Part shown: positions 8,311 through 16,900 of the stretch, piece by piece
Layout: every line of letters starts with the position of its first letter
Numbering within the stretch: the first letter of the stretch is position 1
Origin: Streptacidiphilus sp041262525
Lineage (GTDB): Bacteria > Actinomycetota > Actinomycetes > Streptomycetales > Streptomycetaceae
NCBI RefSeq assembly: GCF_041262525.1
Contig: NZ_JBGCCK010000001.1
Location: forward strand, 186,001-250,000
Length of the DNA stretch: 64,000 nt
Reading direction: 5' to 3'
Notes under the pieces: model-generated
Told to the model about the DNA's origin: nothing
The model's database searches: none
Seen by the model: only the letters and a program-made list of their open reading frames with translations
Position numbers and translations under genes: made by a program

Positions 8311-8566
8311 AGTGACACCGGAACCCGTCTCCGGGCCTGTGTGAAGTCTGCCCGGCATTGTGCGCAACCAGAACGAAGCCGGAACGGAGTCCGGAATGCG
8401 GAATGCCCTGGTTGCGTCCAGGTTACTCCCGGGCGGCACGGTGCGGGGTGGACTGGCAGGAGTAGCGTGGAAGGCAACCGAGGACATGTCGTACACCGGC
8501 AATCACGTCGCTGTCGCCCTGGGTCATGAGCGGTTCTCCCGGAGAACCGGACGGGCGGCTTCCGAC

Positions 8567-9031
8567 ATGGCGACTCCCCTCCCCTTGCCCCATTCCCTCT
8601 GGCCTTGGTCGATGCCCGACGCCCCACTGCTGCCGCGCCTCGCGCTCGACCCGACCATGTCCCGCACCGGCATGTTCGACGGAGCGTGGTGGCCGCGCTC
8701 GAACGACGTCCACGCCGAACTGCCGGACCTCATCACCGCGCTCGACGCCCACCTGGGCCGGATCCTCCGGGTCGGGCTCGCGTCCGCCGCTTGGCACGAC
8801 ATACCCCGAGACGTCACCGTGAACGGCCTCGTGGTCCGGATCGGCCGGATCTCCGGGAGCGAGGAGACCATCAGCCTCACGCGCGGCTTCCAGGATCACT
8901 TCCTGCTCCTGGTGGTGCCGCCGGACACCGATCCGCTGACCGCCGCACTCGCGATGGCGGGCGCCGCGGCCGCCGGCAACCGGAGCTCGGCGGCGGAGCT
9001 GCTCGCCGTCTATCTCCCGTCGGAGGGCTGA
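8567..9031 (+). CDS. DUF5994-like protein
   Basis: The 154-residue product carries the features of this actinomycete-specific family: RLALDPTMSRTGMFDGAWWP, then LPDLITALDAHLG, VVRIGRISGSEETISLTRG and DHFLLLVVPPDTD. No signal peptide or membrane segment is present, so it is probably cytoplasmic; the function is unknown. The frame is open from 8360, but only the part from ATG 8567 (MATPLPLPHSLW) resembles the family. The 3' end overlaps the convergent MerR gene by 22 bases. Confidence 0.65.
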   Translation: MATPLPLPHSLWPWSMPDAPLLPRLALDPTMSRTGMFDGAWWPRSNDVHAELPDLITALDAHLGRILRVGLASAAWHDIPRDVTVNGLVVRIGRISGSEETISLTRGFQDHFLLLVVPPDTDPLTAALAMAGAAAAGNRSSAAELLAVYLPSEG

Positions 9032-9453
9032 CCGAGTTCGGCGCGGTAGTGGGCGATCTTGTCGTGCAGGTGATGCTGCTGCGCCAGCAGGTGGGTGATC
9101 TGCTCGGCGACGGCTGCGTCGTGGCGCTCCAGCAGCTCGACGCGTTCGGCGAGGTTCGCTGAATCGCTGCCCTCGCGGGCGAGTTCGGCGTAGCGGCGCA
9201 TGTCTGCGATGGGCATGCCGGTGTCGCGCAGGCAGCGCAGGACGGAGAGCCAGGCGAGGTCGCCCGGGGTGAAGCGGCGGTGGCCGCTGGTGGCGCGGTC
9301 GATGTCGGTGAGCAGCCCGATGCGCTCGTAGTAGCGGAGGGTGTCGAGGCTGAAGCCGGACTGTTCGGCGGTCTCGGCCGGGGTGAGATGTGGGGTGAGG
9401 TGCGGGGTGAGGTGAGAGCGCGGCGGGGTCGTGGTCACGCGCTGATTCTGCAT
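9010..9453 (-). CDS. MerR-family transcriptional regulator
   Basis: A 147-residue regulator with the MerR helix-turn-helix near the N-terminus: ETAEQSGFSLDTLRYYERIG, LL, then GHRRFTPGDLAWLSVLRCLR and DTGMPIADMRRYAEL, followed by a dimerising coiled coil (ERVELLERHDAAVAEQITHL). No Cys-rich effector loop is seen, so it belongs to the small-molecule-responsive group of aldo/keto-reductase neighbours. An LTPHLTPH repeat precedes the DNA-binding domain. The ATG at 9453 faces the reductase gene across a shared promoter. Confidence 0.9.
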   Translation of the reverse strand: MQNQRVTTTPPRSHLTPHLTPHLTPAETAEQSGFSLDTLRYYERIGLLTDIDRATSGHRRFTPGDLAWLSVLRCLRDTGMPIADMRRYAELAREGSDSANLAERVELLERHDAAVAEQITHLLAQQHHLHDKIAHYRAELGQPSDGR

Positions 9454-9458
9454 CGTGC

Positions 9459-9489
9459 TTGACCTGGAGCGCGCTCCAGTTGTGAGGCT
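9459..9489 (+). promoter_or_regulatory. MerR-type promoter/operator for the aldo/keto reductase
   Basis: A TTGACC -35 at 9459-9464 is followed by the perfect palindrome CTGGAGCGCGCTCCAG (9464-9479) and a GAGGCT -10-like hexamer about 19 bases downstream. The over-long spacer filled by a dyad is the hallmark of MerR-controlled promoters. It lies in the divergent gap between 9453 and 9529. Confidence 0.75.
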
Positions 9490-9528
9490 CGTCGCGAAAC
9501 GAAGGCGGGAAGAGAAGGGGATTTCGCG

Positions 9529-10485
9529 ATGCGCTACCGCATGTTGGGGGACCGTCAGGTCTCCGCGCTCTGCCTGGGGACGCTGCCGTTCGGCGCGATC
9601 GTCGACGAGGCGACGTCGTTCGCGCTGCTGGACCGCTTCGTCGAGCGCGGCGGCACCTTCGTCGACACGGCGAACTGTTACTGCTTCTGGGTCGACGGCT
9701 GCTGCGGGGACGAGAGTGAACTGCTGCTCGGCCGCTGGCTGGCCGCGCGCGGCAATCGGGACGAGGTCGTCGTCGCGACCAAGCTCGGCGCCCGGCCGGA
9801 CCCGGCGCGGGGCGCGGAGTGGCCGGCGAACCGGGAGGGGCTGTCGGCGAAGACGGTGGAGCAGGCCGCGCGGGAGAGCCTGCGCCGGCTCGGGACGGAT
9901 CGGATCGACCTGCTCTACGGCCATGTGGACGATCCGGCGACCCCCGTCGAGGAGACCGTCGCCGCGTTCGGCGCGCTGGTGCGCGAGGGGGTGGCGGGGC
10001 GGGTCGGCATCAGCAACCAGACCACCGCGCGGCTGGCCCGCTCGCGGAAGGCCGCGGCGGAACAGGGCGTCGCGCCCTACGTCGCCGTCCAGCAGCGGCA
10101 CACCTATCTACGGCCCGCGCCGGACGCGGACTTCGAGTACCAGGTCCACGCCGACGCCGAGCTGCTCGGCTACGCGGCGACCCAGCCGGACCTGACCGTC
10201 CTCGCCTACGGTCCGCTGCTGAACGGCGCGTACACCAACCCCGCGAAGGAGATCCAGCAGCAGTACCTTCACGCCGGGACGGACGCCCGGCTCACCGCGC
10301 TTCGGGAGATCGCCCGGGCGGTGGACGCGACGCCGAACCAGGTCGTACTGGCGTGGCTGCTGGGCGGGGAGCCGAGCGTGCTGCCGGTGATCGGGGCGAG
10401 CAGCCCGGCCCAGCTCGTCGAGGCCCTGGACGCGGTGGAGCTGGAGCTGACCGCGGAGCAGCGCGCGCGGCTGGATCGGGCCTGA
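9529..10485 (+). CDS. Aldo/keto reductase
   Basis: A 318-residue NADPH-dependent oxidoreductase of the TIM-barrel AKR superfamily. Catalytic residues are visible: Asp46 and Tyr51 in FVDTANCY, Lys in VVVATKLGA and His in LLYGHVDD. The C-terminus has the cofactor-binding segment VLPVIGASSPAQLVEALDAV. AGAAGGGG precedes the ATG. It is divergent from the MerR gene, which probably controls it through the palindromic promoter. The substrate is unknown. Confidence 0.88.
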   Translation: MRYRMLGDRQVSALCLGTLPFGAIVDEATSFALLDRFVERGGTFVDTANCYCFWVDGCCGDESELLLGRWLAARGNRDEVVVATKLGARPDPARGAEWPANREGLSAKTVEQAARESLRRLGTDRIDLLYGHVDDPATPVEETVAAFGALVREGVAGRVGISNQTTARLARSRKAAAEQGVAPYVAVQQRHTYLRPAPDADFEYQVHADAELLGYAATQPDLTVLAYGPLLNGAYTNPAKEIQQQYLHAGTDARLTALREIARAVDATPNQVVLAWLLGGEPSVLPVIGASSPAQLVEALDAVELELTAEQRARLDRA

Positions 10486-10655
10486 GGGGGGAGAGAGGCC
10501 GGAAGAAATTTTGGGAGCGGGAGGGCCGGTCCGTCCGGAGGGCTTGTGGGCGGTACTCCCCCGCCACCGGAAGGTTTCCCGTTTCCGCAGTTCAGAGCAG
10601 TTTCATCCAGTGGATATCCGCTCGCGCCCGGGACGCGGACGCTTACTGTAGGGGC

Positions 10656-11684
10656 ATGAGGATTGGAATCGTGGGTGCCACTGGTCAGGTCGGCGGCGTG
10701 ATGCGCCGGATTCTGGAGGAGCGTGAGTTCCCGGTGACGGAGCTGCGGCTCTTCGCCTCGGCGCGCTCGGCCGGGTCCACGCTGCCGTGGCAGGGCGGAG
10801 AGGTCGTCGTCGAGGACGCGGCGGCGGCCGACTGGAGCGGGCTGGACATCGTGCTCTTCTCGGCGGGCGGCTCGACGTCGAAGGCCCTGGCCGAGAAGGT
10901 CGCGGCGGCCGGCGCGGTCGTGATCGACAACTCCTCCGCGTGGCGCGGCGACCCGGACGTCCCGCTGGTCGTCTCCGAGGTCAACCCGCACGCGATCGCG
11001 AACCGCCCCAAGGGCATCATCGCGAACCCGAACTGCACCACGATGGCCGCGATGCCGGTCCTCAAGCCGCTGCACGAGGAGGCCGGGCTCGAGGCGCTGG
11101 TCGTCGCGACCTACCAGGCCGTCTCCGGCGGTGGCCTGGCGGGCGTGGCCGAGCTGTACCAGCAGGCCTGCAAGGTTGCCGAGGTCTCGGACCAGCTGGC
11201 CTTCGACGGCGAGTCGGTCGAGTTCCCCGCGCCGCAGAAGTTCTCGAAGCCGATCGCGTTCAACGTGCTGCCGCTGGCGGGCTCGGTCGTGGACGACGGT
11301 CTGAACGAGACGGACGAGGAGCAGAAGCTCCGCAAGGAGAGCAGGAAGATCCTGGAGATCCCGGAGCTGAAGGTCTCCGGGACCTGCGTACGGGTGCCGG
11401 TGTTCACCGGCCACAGCCTGCAGATCAACGCGCGCTTCGACCGCCCGATCAGCGCGGCGCGCGCGTACGAGCTGTTGGCGGCCGCGCCGGGCGTGGTCGT
11501 CTCCGAGGTCCCGACGCCGCTGGAGGCGGCGGGCAAGGACCCGTCCTTCGTCGGCCGCATCCGTCGCGACGAGACGGTGGAGAACGGCCTGGCGCTGTTC
11601 GTCTCGAACGACAACCTTCGCAAGGGCGCTGCGCTGAACGCGGTGCAGATCGCGGAGCTGGTTGCCGCGGCGCTGAGCGCGTAA
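10656..11684 (+). CDS. asd: Aspartate-semialdehyde dehydrogenase
   Basis: Catalyses NADPH-dependent reduction of aspartyl phosphate to aspartate semialdehyde in the lysine/DAP, threonine and methionine pathway. The 342-residue length is normal. MRIGIVGATGQVG binds the cofactor, the nucleophile is Cys127 in NPNCTTMA, and GHSLQINARF holds the family's His. The ATG at 10656 is only weakly preceded by GTAGGGG; TTACTG eight bases upstream suggests a leaderless transcript. No lysC lies in front of it in this window. Confidence 0.95.
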   Translation: MRIGIVGATGQVGGVMRRILEEREFPVTELRLFASARSAGSTLPWQGGEVVVEDAAAADWSGLDIVLFSAGGSTSKALAEKVAAAGAVVIDNSSAWRGDPDVPLVVSEVNPHAIANRPKGIIANPNCTTMAAMPVLKPLHEEAGLEALVVATYQAVSGGGLAGVAELYQQACKVAEVSDQLAFDGESVEFPAPQKFSKPIAFNVLPLAGSVVDDGLNETDEEQKLRKESRKILEIPELKVSGTCVRVPVFTGHSLQINARFDRPISAARAYELLAAAPGVVVSEVPTPLEAAGKDPSFVGRIRRDETVENGLALFVSNDNLRKGAALNAVQIAELVAAALSA

Positions 11685-11694
11685 GCGCGGCTTT

Positions 11695-11797
11695 AGGGGC
11701 GCGAGGAACTGCGCGACAAGCCACCCACCCAGGTAGAGCCCCGAACGTTCAGGGCCATCCGCGGTCGGTGGTTGCTCGCGCAGTTCCTCGCGCCCCT
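11695..11797. repeat. Long inverted repeat, copy A (after asd)
   Basis: Arms AGGGGCGCGAGGAACTGCGC and GCGCAGTTCCTCGCGCCCCT enclose a ~60-base interior containing CAAGCCACC and GGTGGTTG. It begins 10 bases after the asd stop and lies between convergent genes, so it probably terminates both. Other copies: 21490, 28334 (partial), 45660 (split by the AICE) and 49958. Confidence 0.9.
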
Positions 11798-11814
11798 GGG
11801 CGTTTGCAACACTG

Positions 11815-12729
11815 TCAGTCGTCCGCATTGGGGAGGAAGCGGCTCAGGTGCGCCGGGCCTTCGTAGTCGGGGGAGGTGAAGTCCGGGGAGCTGTAGCCCG
11901 GGGAGGAGAAGTAGACCTCGTCCTCGCGTTCCTTCTCCGGCTTCTCCTCGCCGCTGCCGTCCGTGATCCCCTCGCAGCCGGGACTGGTGAAGCCGGGGCT
12001 GGTGAAGCCCAGCTTCGGGCGGTGGCGGACCAGGTCGACCTTGCTGCGGTGTTCGCTCGCCTCCGCCGCCGCGCGGGTGGCGAGCTCGCGTTCGAGGAAG
12101 GGCAGGACCGCCCGCGTGCGGAGCGCCGCCCGCCAGGTCTCGCGAGCCTTGGCGACCTCCGCCGCCAGCTCCGGTTGTGGGCGTTCGGGCTCCGCCGCCG
12201 AGTCCCGGCGCGCGGTGAGGAGCAGGCCGACCGTCGCCGCGACCAGCGCCCCGCCGCCGACCACGGCCAGCACGCCGGCTGCGGTGATCAGCTGGCGGCC
12301 CAGTGCCAGCGTCGGCGAGCCGGCGCGGACGGCGAGGCCGGTGAGCCAGAGGACCAGCGCGCTCGTCCAGGACAGGACGGGGACCAGCACCGCCGCCATC
12401 GCGGGCAGGCCGGCGCGGCCCGCCGCCTCCAGCGGGGTGTCAGGCTCGACCCACTGGGCCGGGTCCGTGCTGCCCAGGCGGTCCGTGTCCGGGCCCGCGC
12501 CGACCTGCGCGAGCTGCTCGCGGAGCCCGCGGTAGTAGGCGTACTCCGGCGCGGCGCCCGCGCTGATGTCGGGCAGCTCGCGCAGGGCGCGGTCGTGCAG
12601 CTGGGTCGCCGTGGTGGCGCCGCGGCTGGCCCGGAGGGCGTCGCGGATGTGCGGACTCTGCAGGGCCTCGTCCAGGATCCGCACGTAGTCGGGCTTGTCC
12701 TCGGCCAGCATGTGCGGAGCGATGTCCAT
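11815..12729 (-). CDS. Membrane protein with C-terminal FTSPG/YSSPD repeats, unknown function
   Basis: ATG 12729 follows a strong GGGGGAG site. The 304-residue product has a soluble N-terminal part (~125 aa), two membrane segments (about 130-200, VLVPVLSWTSALVLWLTGLA and AAGVLAVVGGGALVAATVGL), an Arg-rich helical part, and a tail with short repeats of the form (F/Y)(T/S)SP(G/D), about six copies in ~60 residues. I do not recognise the family. The repeat tail should be on the cytoplasmic side if the termini lie together. Confidence 0.7.
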   Translation of the reverse strand: MDIAPHMLAEDKPDYVRILDEALQSPHIRDALRASRGATTATQLHDRALRELPDISAGAAPEYAYYRGLREQLAQVGAGPDTDRLGSTDPAQWVEPDTPLEAAGRAGLPAMAAVLVPVLSWTSALVLWLTGLAVRAGSPTLALGRQLITAAGVLAVVGGGALVAATVGLLLTARRDSAAEPERPQPELAAEVAKARETWRAALRTRAVLPFLERELATRAAAEASEHRSKVDLVRHRPKLGFTSPGFTSPGCEGITDGSGEEKPEKEREDEVYFSSPGYSSPDFTSPDYEGPAHLSRFLPNADD

Positions 12730-12922
12730 CGTTCTGCTCCCCCGTGGAAGGATCGGCCGGTTCGGCGCGCGGGTGGGGGTTGGTTCGGCGTTATGGGCTG
12801 TTAACACCCATGCTAGGCGCGGAGGCTGACACAGTGACAGCCGGTTTCCGGAATTTTCGCGACGGGAGGGATAGGAGTTGCTTCTGGCAATTGCCGAAGG
12901 CAAGCCAGAACCTGCCGCTCCG

Positions 12923-14077
12923 TCAACTCAGCGGCAGCCTGGCGATCAGCAGGCGGCCCTCGCCTTCCATGGTGACGCCGCCGTCCATCGCCACCGCCAA
13001 CTCCTCCGCGTAGACGTGCGGGCCGGTGACCTGGACGCCGGAGCGGCCTTCCTCGCTGGCCGCGTCGCCGAGCAGGTAGGGGATCGGGCTGTGGCCGTGG
13101 ACGATCCGGTGGCCGCCGAAGGTCGCCAGTAGCTCCCGGGCCGCCTGCGGGCCGCTCTCGCCGCGGAAGGCGAAGCGCTTGGTCATTCGGCGGAAGCAGT
13201 CCCACCACTCGTCGGCGTCGCCGTGCTGCAGCACCTCGTGGACCGCGTCGTTCACCGCGTCGACCGAGTCGCCGTACTCGAGGTAGGCGGTGGTGTCGGA
13301 GTGGACCAGCAGGTGGTCGTCCTCGACCGACATGGCCGGAAGGCGGGAGAGCCAGGCGACGTGGTGGTCCTCCAGGCGCTCCATGTCCGTGGGCTGCCCG
13401 CCGTTGAGCCGCCAGGCGGCCAGGAAGGAGGCGGTGCCCGCGCTGGACTGGACGGGGTCGTCGCCGTAGCGGTCCGCGCCGAGCAGCAGCAGTTCGTGGT
13501 TGCCCATCAGCGCCCGGCAGTAGCCGCCGGTCGCGGCGGCCTCGGCGGCGAGGCGCATCACCAGGTCGATCACGCCGATGCCGTCGGGGCCGCGGTCGGT
13601 GAAGTCGCCGAGGAACCAGACCCGCGCGCGCCCGGCGCACCAGTGCCCTTCGGCGTCGATGAGCCCCTGGGCGTGCAGACCGTCGACCAGTTCCCGCAGA
13701 TAGCCGTGGACGTCGCCGATCACGAAGAGCGGACCCTCGGGCGGCGGTTGCACACCGTCGACCAGGGTGGCGGGACCGTGCTCGACGGCCGAGGCGTCGG
13801 GCTCGGCGGGAATCGGCGGACCCAGTTCGAGCGTGGGCGGATCCAGCCGCGCGGCGGCCGCCATCGCCTGCGTGGAGAGCGGCGCCACCGCGGCGACCGG
13901 CATGGCAGAGATGGCGGGCATGACGGGTGGGGCAGGCACCACCGGCGCGGCGGTCGCGACCGGGGGCGGGGTGAAGAAGTCGAACGACGTGGACCCGTCC
14001 GCTGCCTGCGTGGCGTGCGGGCCTGGGTCCGGCTGGTCAGGCCAGGCGGGACGGTCCACGGGTGTCATGAAGCCCAT
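12923..14077 (-). CDS. Calcineurin-like metallophosphoesterase (PPP type)
   Basis: The ~384-residue protein has a Pro/Ala-rich N-terminal third (to ~125), then the metallophosphatase core with all signature motifs: FVIGDVHGYL (GDxHG), FLGDFTDRGPDG (GDxxDRG), LMGNHELLLL (GNHE), LLVHSD and GHRIVHGHSPI. These bind the two metals. The family includes Ser/Thr phosphatases and diadenosine tetraphosphatases; the substrate here is open. ATG 14077 has GAAGGA upstream; ATG 14068 is an alternative. Confidence 0.88.
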   Translation of the reverse strand: MGFMTPVDRPAWPDQPDPGPHATQAADGSTSFDFFTPPPVATAAPVVPAPPVMPAISAMPVAAVAPLSTQAMAAAARLDPPTLELGPPIPAEPDASAVEHGPATLVDGVQPPPEGPLFVIGDVHGYLRELVDGLHAQGLIDAEGHWCAGRARVWFLGDFTDRGPDGIGVIDLVMRLAAEAAATGGYCRALMGNHELLLLGADRYGDDPVQSSAGTASFLAAWRLNGGQPTDMERLEDHHVAWLSRLPAMSVEDDHLLVHSDTTAYLEYGDSVDAVNDAVHEVLQHGDADEWWDCFRRMTKRFAFRGESGPQAARELLATFGGHRIVHGHSPIPYLLGDAASEEGRSGVQVTGPHVYAEELAVAMDGGVTMEGEGRLLIARLPLS

Positions 14078-14229
14078 CGTATAAAGCTGTCCTTCCCGGC
14101 GTACGCACCTGGGAGGGATCAGCCCGTCGAAAACGTTCGTCGGTCGGGATCTGAGATGGATCATCCGGTGACAAAGGGGGGCAGGTCAGGCGGCCCACCC
14201 CGTCGTTGGCCCGGCGCTCGAGTGGCGGG

Positions 14230-15339
14230 TCACTCCTCGCCGGGCGGGCGTGGCGCGGCCACCGTCGTGCGTGCCGGGCGGCGCTGCGAGGAGCGGCGCA
14301 CGATCAGCTCGGTGGGCATCAGCTGTCCGGAGGTGTCCTGGGTGGGCGGGGCCGCGCCCTCGATCGCGTCGATCAGCAGGTTGACCACGGTGGTGCCGAT
14401 CCGGCGCGGTTTGAGTGAGAGCGTGGTGATCGGTGGCTCGGTGGTCGCGTAGACGTCGCTCTCGCTGCAGCAGACCAGCAGCAGGTCCTCGGGGACGCGC
14501 AGGCCGTAGCGGCGGGCGGCGGCGAGCAGGTCGGTGCCGTTCGGGTCGAAGAGGCCGTAGACGGCGTCGGGCCGGTCCGGGCGGGCGAGCAGGCGGTCCG
14601 CGGCGACGGCGCCGGCGCAGGGGTCGTGCGCCGGGTAGGCCTCGTAGAGCGGCTGCTGGCCGACGCCGCGGCACCAGCCGAGGTAGGCCTCGGTGCTGAG
14701 GCGCGTGTAGGTGTCGGTGCTGGTTCCGGTGAGCAGGCCGATCCGGCGGGCGCCGGCCTGGGCGAGGTGGTCCAGGATGCCCAGGACCGCGGCGTGGTGG
14801 TCGTTGTCGACCCAGGCGGTGACGGGACAGTTGCCCGGCTTGCCGTCGCTGACGACGGGCAGGCCCTGGCGGTAGAGGTCGGCGACCATCGGGTCGTGGT
14901 CGGCCGGGTCGATCACCACCGTGCCGTCGAGCGCGACGTTGCTCCAGACGTCGTGCCGGGACGAGGCCGGCAGGACGACCAGGGCGTAGCCGCGGTTGAG
15001 CGCGGCCGAGGTGGCGGCCCGTGCCATCTCGGCGAAGTAGGCGAACTCGGTGAAGGTGAAGGGCTCCTGCCCGTACGTCGTCACCGTCAGGCCGATCAGG
15101 CCCGAGCGGCCGGTACGCAGGGTGCGCGCGGCGGCGGAGGGGCGATAGCCCAGCCGTTCGGCGACCTCGCGCACCTTGGTGCGGGTCTCGTCCGGCAGGC
15201 GTCCCTTGCCGTTGAGCGCGTCGGAGACCGTGGTGATGGAGACCCCGGCGGCGGCCGCCACGTCCCTGATCCCCGCGCGTTCCAGCCGACGCGCGCGGGT
15301 GGTGGCCCGGCGGCCGTGATGATTCGCTGCTGCTGTCAT
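14230..15339 (-). CDS. LacI-family transcriptional regulator
   Basis: A 369-residue repressor: basic N-terminus, then the LacI headpiece GIRDVAAAAGVSITTVSDAL, NGKGRLPDETRTKV and hinge AARTLRTGRSGLIGL, followed by a periplasmic-binding-like effector domain (VDNDHHAAV, GLLTGTSTDTYTR, DAVYGLFDPNG). The ligand is probably a sugar, but no sugar transport or hydrolase gene adjoins, so the target is unknown. It is divergent from the aminotransferase gene across a 306-base gap. Confidence 0.92.
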   Translation of the reverse strand: MTAAANHHGRRATTRARRLERAGIRDVAAAAGVSITTVSDALNGKGRLPDETRTKVREVAERLGYRPSAAARTLRTGRSGLIGLTVTTYGQEPFTFTEFAYFAEMARAATSAALNRGYALVVLPASSRHDVWSNVALDGTVVIDPADHDPMVADLYRQGLPVVSDGKPGNCPVTAWVDNDHHAAVLGILDHLAQAGARRIGLLTGTSTDTYTRLSTEAYLGWCRGVGQQPLYEAYPAHDPCAGAVAADRLLARPDRPDAVYGLFDPNGTDLLAAARRYGLRVPEDLLLVCCSESDVYATTEPPITTLSLKPRRIGTTVVNLLIDAIEGAAPPTQDTSGQLMPTELIVRRSSQRRPARTTVAAPRPPGEE

Positions 15340-15397
15340 GTCTGGCCGATCGTATGGCGAGGAACTGTCGTGAGGGGATGGTCTGTCCGGCTTGGCT

Positions 15398-15413
15398 GGA
15401 GATACGTTTCTCC
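15398..15413. promoter_or_regulatory. Possible LacI-type operator
   Basis: GGAGATACGTTTCTCC is a near-perfect 16-base dyad around ACGT, 60 bases upstream of the lacI-type start, as expected for an autoregulatory site. A related half sequence GATGCGTTTTCTCC follows at about 15423. The rest of the 15340-15645 gap shows nothing else I can name. Confidence 0.4.
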
Positions 15414-15645
15414 ATGAGCATTGATGCGTTTTCTCCTTGCACCAACGACCGATTCGGGCGCATTCACCTGTGTTTTGGTCATGTACTCACGGTGTCGCCC
15501 AGCGACTCTTCGCGCGGCCGGACCGGCACATGTCACTCGCACGGGTGAGGTTCCGGCGATCGGCTCGTATGGTGATCTCGACCGGTTACGGCGAGGCCGT
15601 CACGATGGCGTGGCGCGCGTCGCGATTCTCTGGAGGACGACCACG

Positions 15646-16737
15646 GTGAGCAGCGAAACCACTCCCGGCCCCCGACTGCGCGAGGCCCTGGCGGGCATCC
15701 CCGCCTACAAGCCGGGCAAGCCCGCGCAGGGCGCCGACGGCGCCCCGGCCTTCAAGCTCTCCTCCAACGAGAACCCCTACCCGCCGCTGCCCGGCGTGCT
15801 GGAGGCCGCGGTCGAGGCCGCGCAGAGCTTCAACCGCTACCCGGACATGGCCTGCGCCGGACTGATCGCGGAGCTCGCGCAGCGCTTCGGCGTCCCGGAG
15901 TCGCACGTCGCGACGGGGACGGGTTCGGTCGGCGTCGCGCAGTCGCTGCTGCAGTCGACCTCTGGTCCGGGCGACGAGGTGATCTTCGCGTGGCGGTCCT
16001 TCGAGGCGTACCCGATCATCACGCAGATCAGCGGCGCGACGTCGGTGCGGGTCCCGCTGAAGGCCGACGAGACGCACGACCTCGACGCCATGCTGGCGGC
16101 GGTGACGGAGCGGACCCGACTGATCTTCGTCTGCAACCCGAACAACCCGACCGGGACGGTCGTGCACCGCGAGGAGCTCGAACGCTTCCTGGACGCGGTC
16201 CCCGCCGACGTGCTGGTGGTGCTCGACGAGGCGTACAACGAGTTCGTGCGGGACGAGGAGGTCCCGAACGGGATCGAGGTCTACCGCGACCGCCCGAACG
16301 TCTGCGTGCTGCGCACGTTTTCGAAGGCGTACGGGCTGGCCGGCCTGCGGGTCGGCTTTGCGATCGCGCACGAGCCGGTCGCCCAGGCGCTGCGGCAGAC
16401 GGCGGTGCCGTTCGGCGTGAGCCAGCTGGCGCAGGACGCGGCGGTCACGTCGCTGCGGTCGGAGGCCGCGCTGCTGGAGCGGGTCGCGTCGCTGGTGGCC
16501 GAGCGGGAGCGGGTCGTCTCGGCGCTGGTCGCCCAGGGCTGGACGGTGGCGACGACGCAGGCGAACTTCGTCTGGCTGCGGCTGGGTGACCGGACGCTGG
16601 ACTTCGCTGCGGCGTGCGAGGCGGCGGGCGTGGTGGTCCGGCCGTTCGCGGGCGAAGGCGCGCGCATCACGATCGGCGAGACCGAGGCGAACGACCTGTT
16701 CCTGGAGACGGCGGCGGTCTTCCGCAAGTCGCTGTAG
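15646..16737 (+). CDS. Histidinol-phosphate/aromatic aminotransferase (HisC/Pat type)
   Basis: Fold-type I PLP enzyme of 363 residues. The substrate and cofactor segments are FKLSSNENPYPPLPGV, NPNNPTGT, DEAYNEF, and the Schiff-base Lys227 in TFSKAYGLAGLRVG; the C-terminal RITIG is the conserved arginine motif. The GTG at 15646 has GGAGG 9 bases upstream. Stand-alone actinobacterial copies such as this are often phenylalanine/aromatic aminotransferases (Pat) rather than the histidine-operon enzyme, and no his genes adjoin, so the role is left between the two. Confidence 0.85.
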   Translation: MSSETTPGPRLREALAGIPAYKPGKPAQGADGAPAFKLSSNENPYPPLPGVLEAAVEAAQSFNRYPDMACAGLIAELAQRFGVPESHVATGTGSVGVAQSLLQSTSGPGDEVIFAWRSFEAYPIITQISGATSVRVPLKADETHDLDAMLAAVTERTRLIFVCNPNNPTGTVVHREELERFLDAVPADVLVVLDEAYNEFVRDEEVPNGIEVYRDRPNVCVLRTFSKAYGLAGLRVGFAIAHEPVAQALRQTAVPFGVSQLAQDAAVTSLRSEAALLERVASLVAERERVVSALVAQGWTVATTQANFVWLRLGDRTLDFAAACEAAGVVVRPFAGEGARITIGETEANDLFLETAAVFRKSL

Positions 16738-16759
16738 GCGGACCGGCGGCGGTGGCAGA

Positions 16760-16805
16760 ACCAAGATCGCCAAATGTTTCACGTGAAGCATTTGGCGATC
16801 TTGGT
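16760..16805. repeat. 46-bp palindrome with parS-like core, copy 2
   Basis: Pairs along its whole length except one mismatch near the centre (TGTTTCAC against GTGAAGCA). It lies between the convergent aminotransferase and lipoprotein genes. Confidence 0.88.
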
Positions 16806-16860
16806 CGAGCCGGTGGTGACCGGCCGGGAAGCTGGTCGGTCAGGCGGTGGGCTGGTCAGG

Positions 16861-16900
16861 CGGTCGGGCGGTCGGGCGGTCGGGCGGTCAGGCGGTCGGG
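16861..16900. repeat. Five tandem 8-bp units at the end of the lipoprotein gene
   Basis: CGGTCGGG repeats five times (the fourth unit reads CGGTCAGG). The stop codon of the minus-strand lipoprotein gene lies inside the array at 16888-16890, so changes in unit number could move the C-terminus. Confidence 0.85.
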
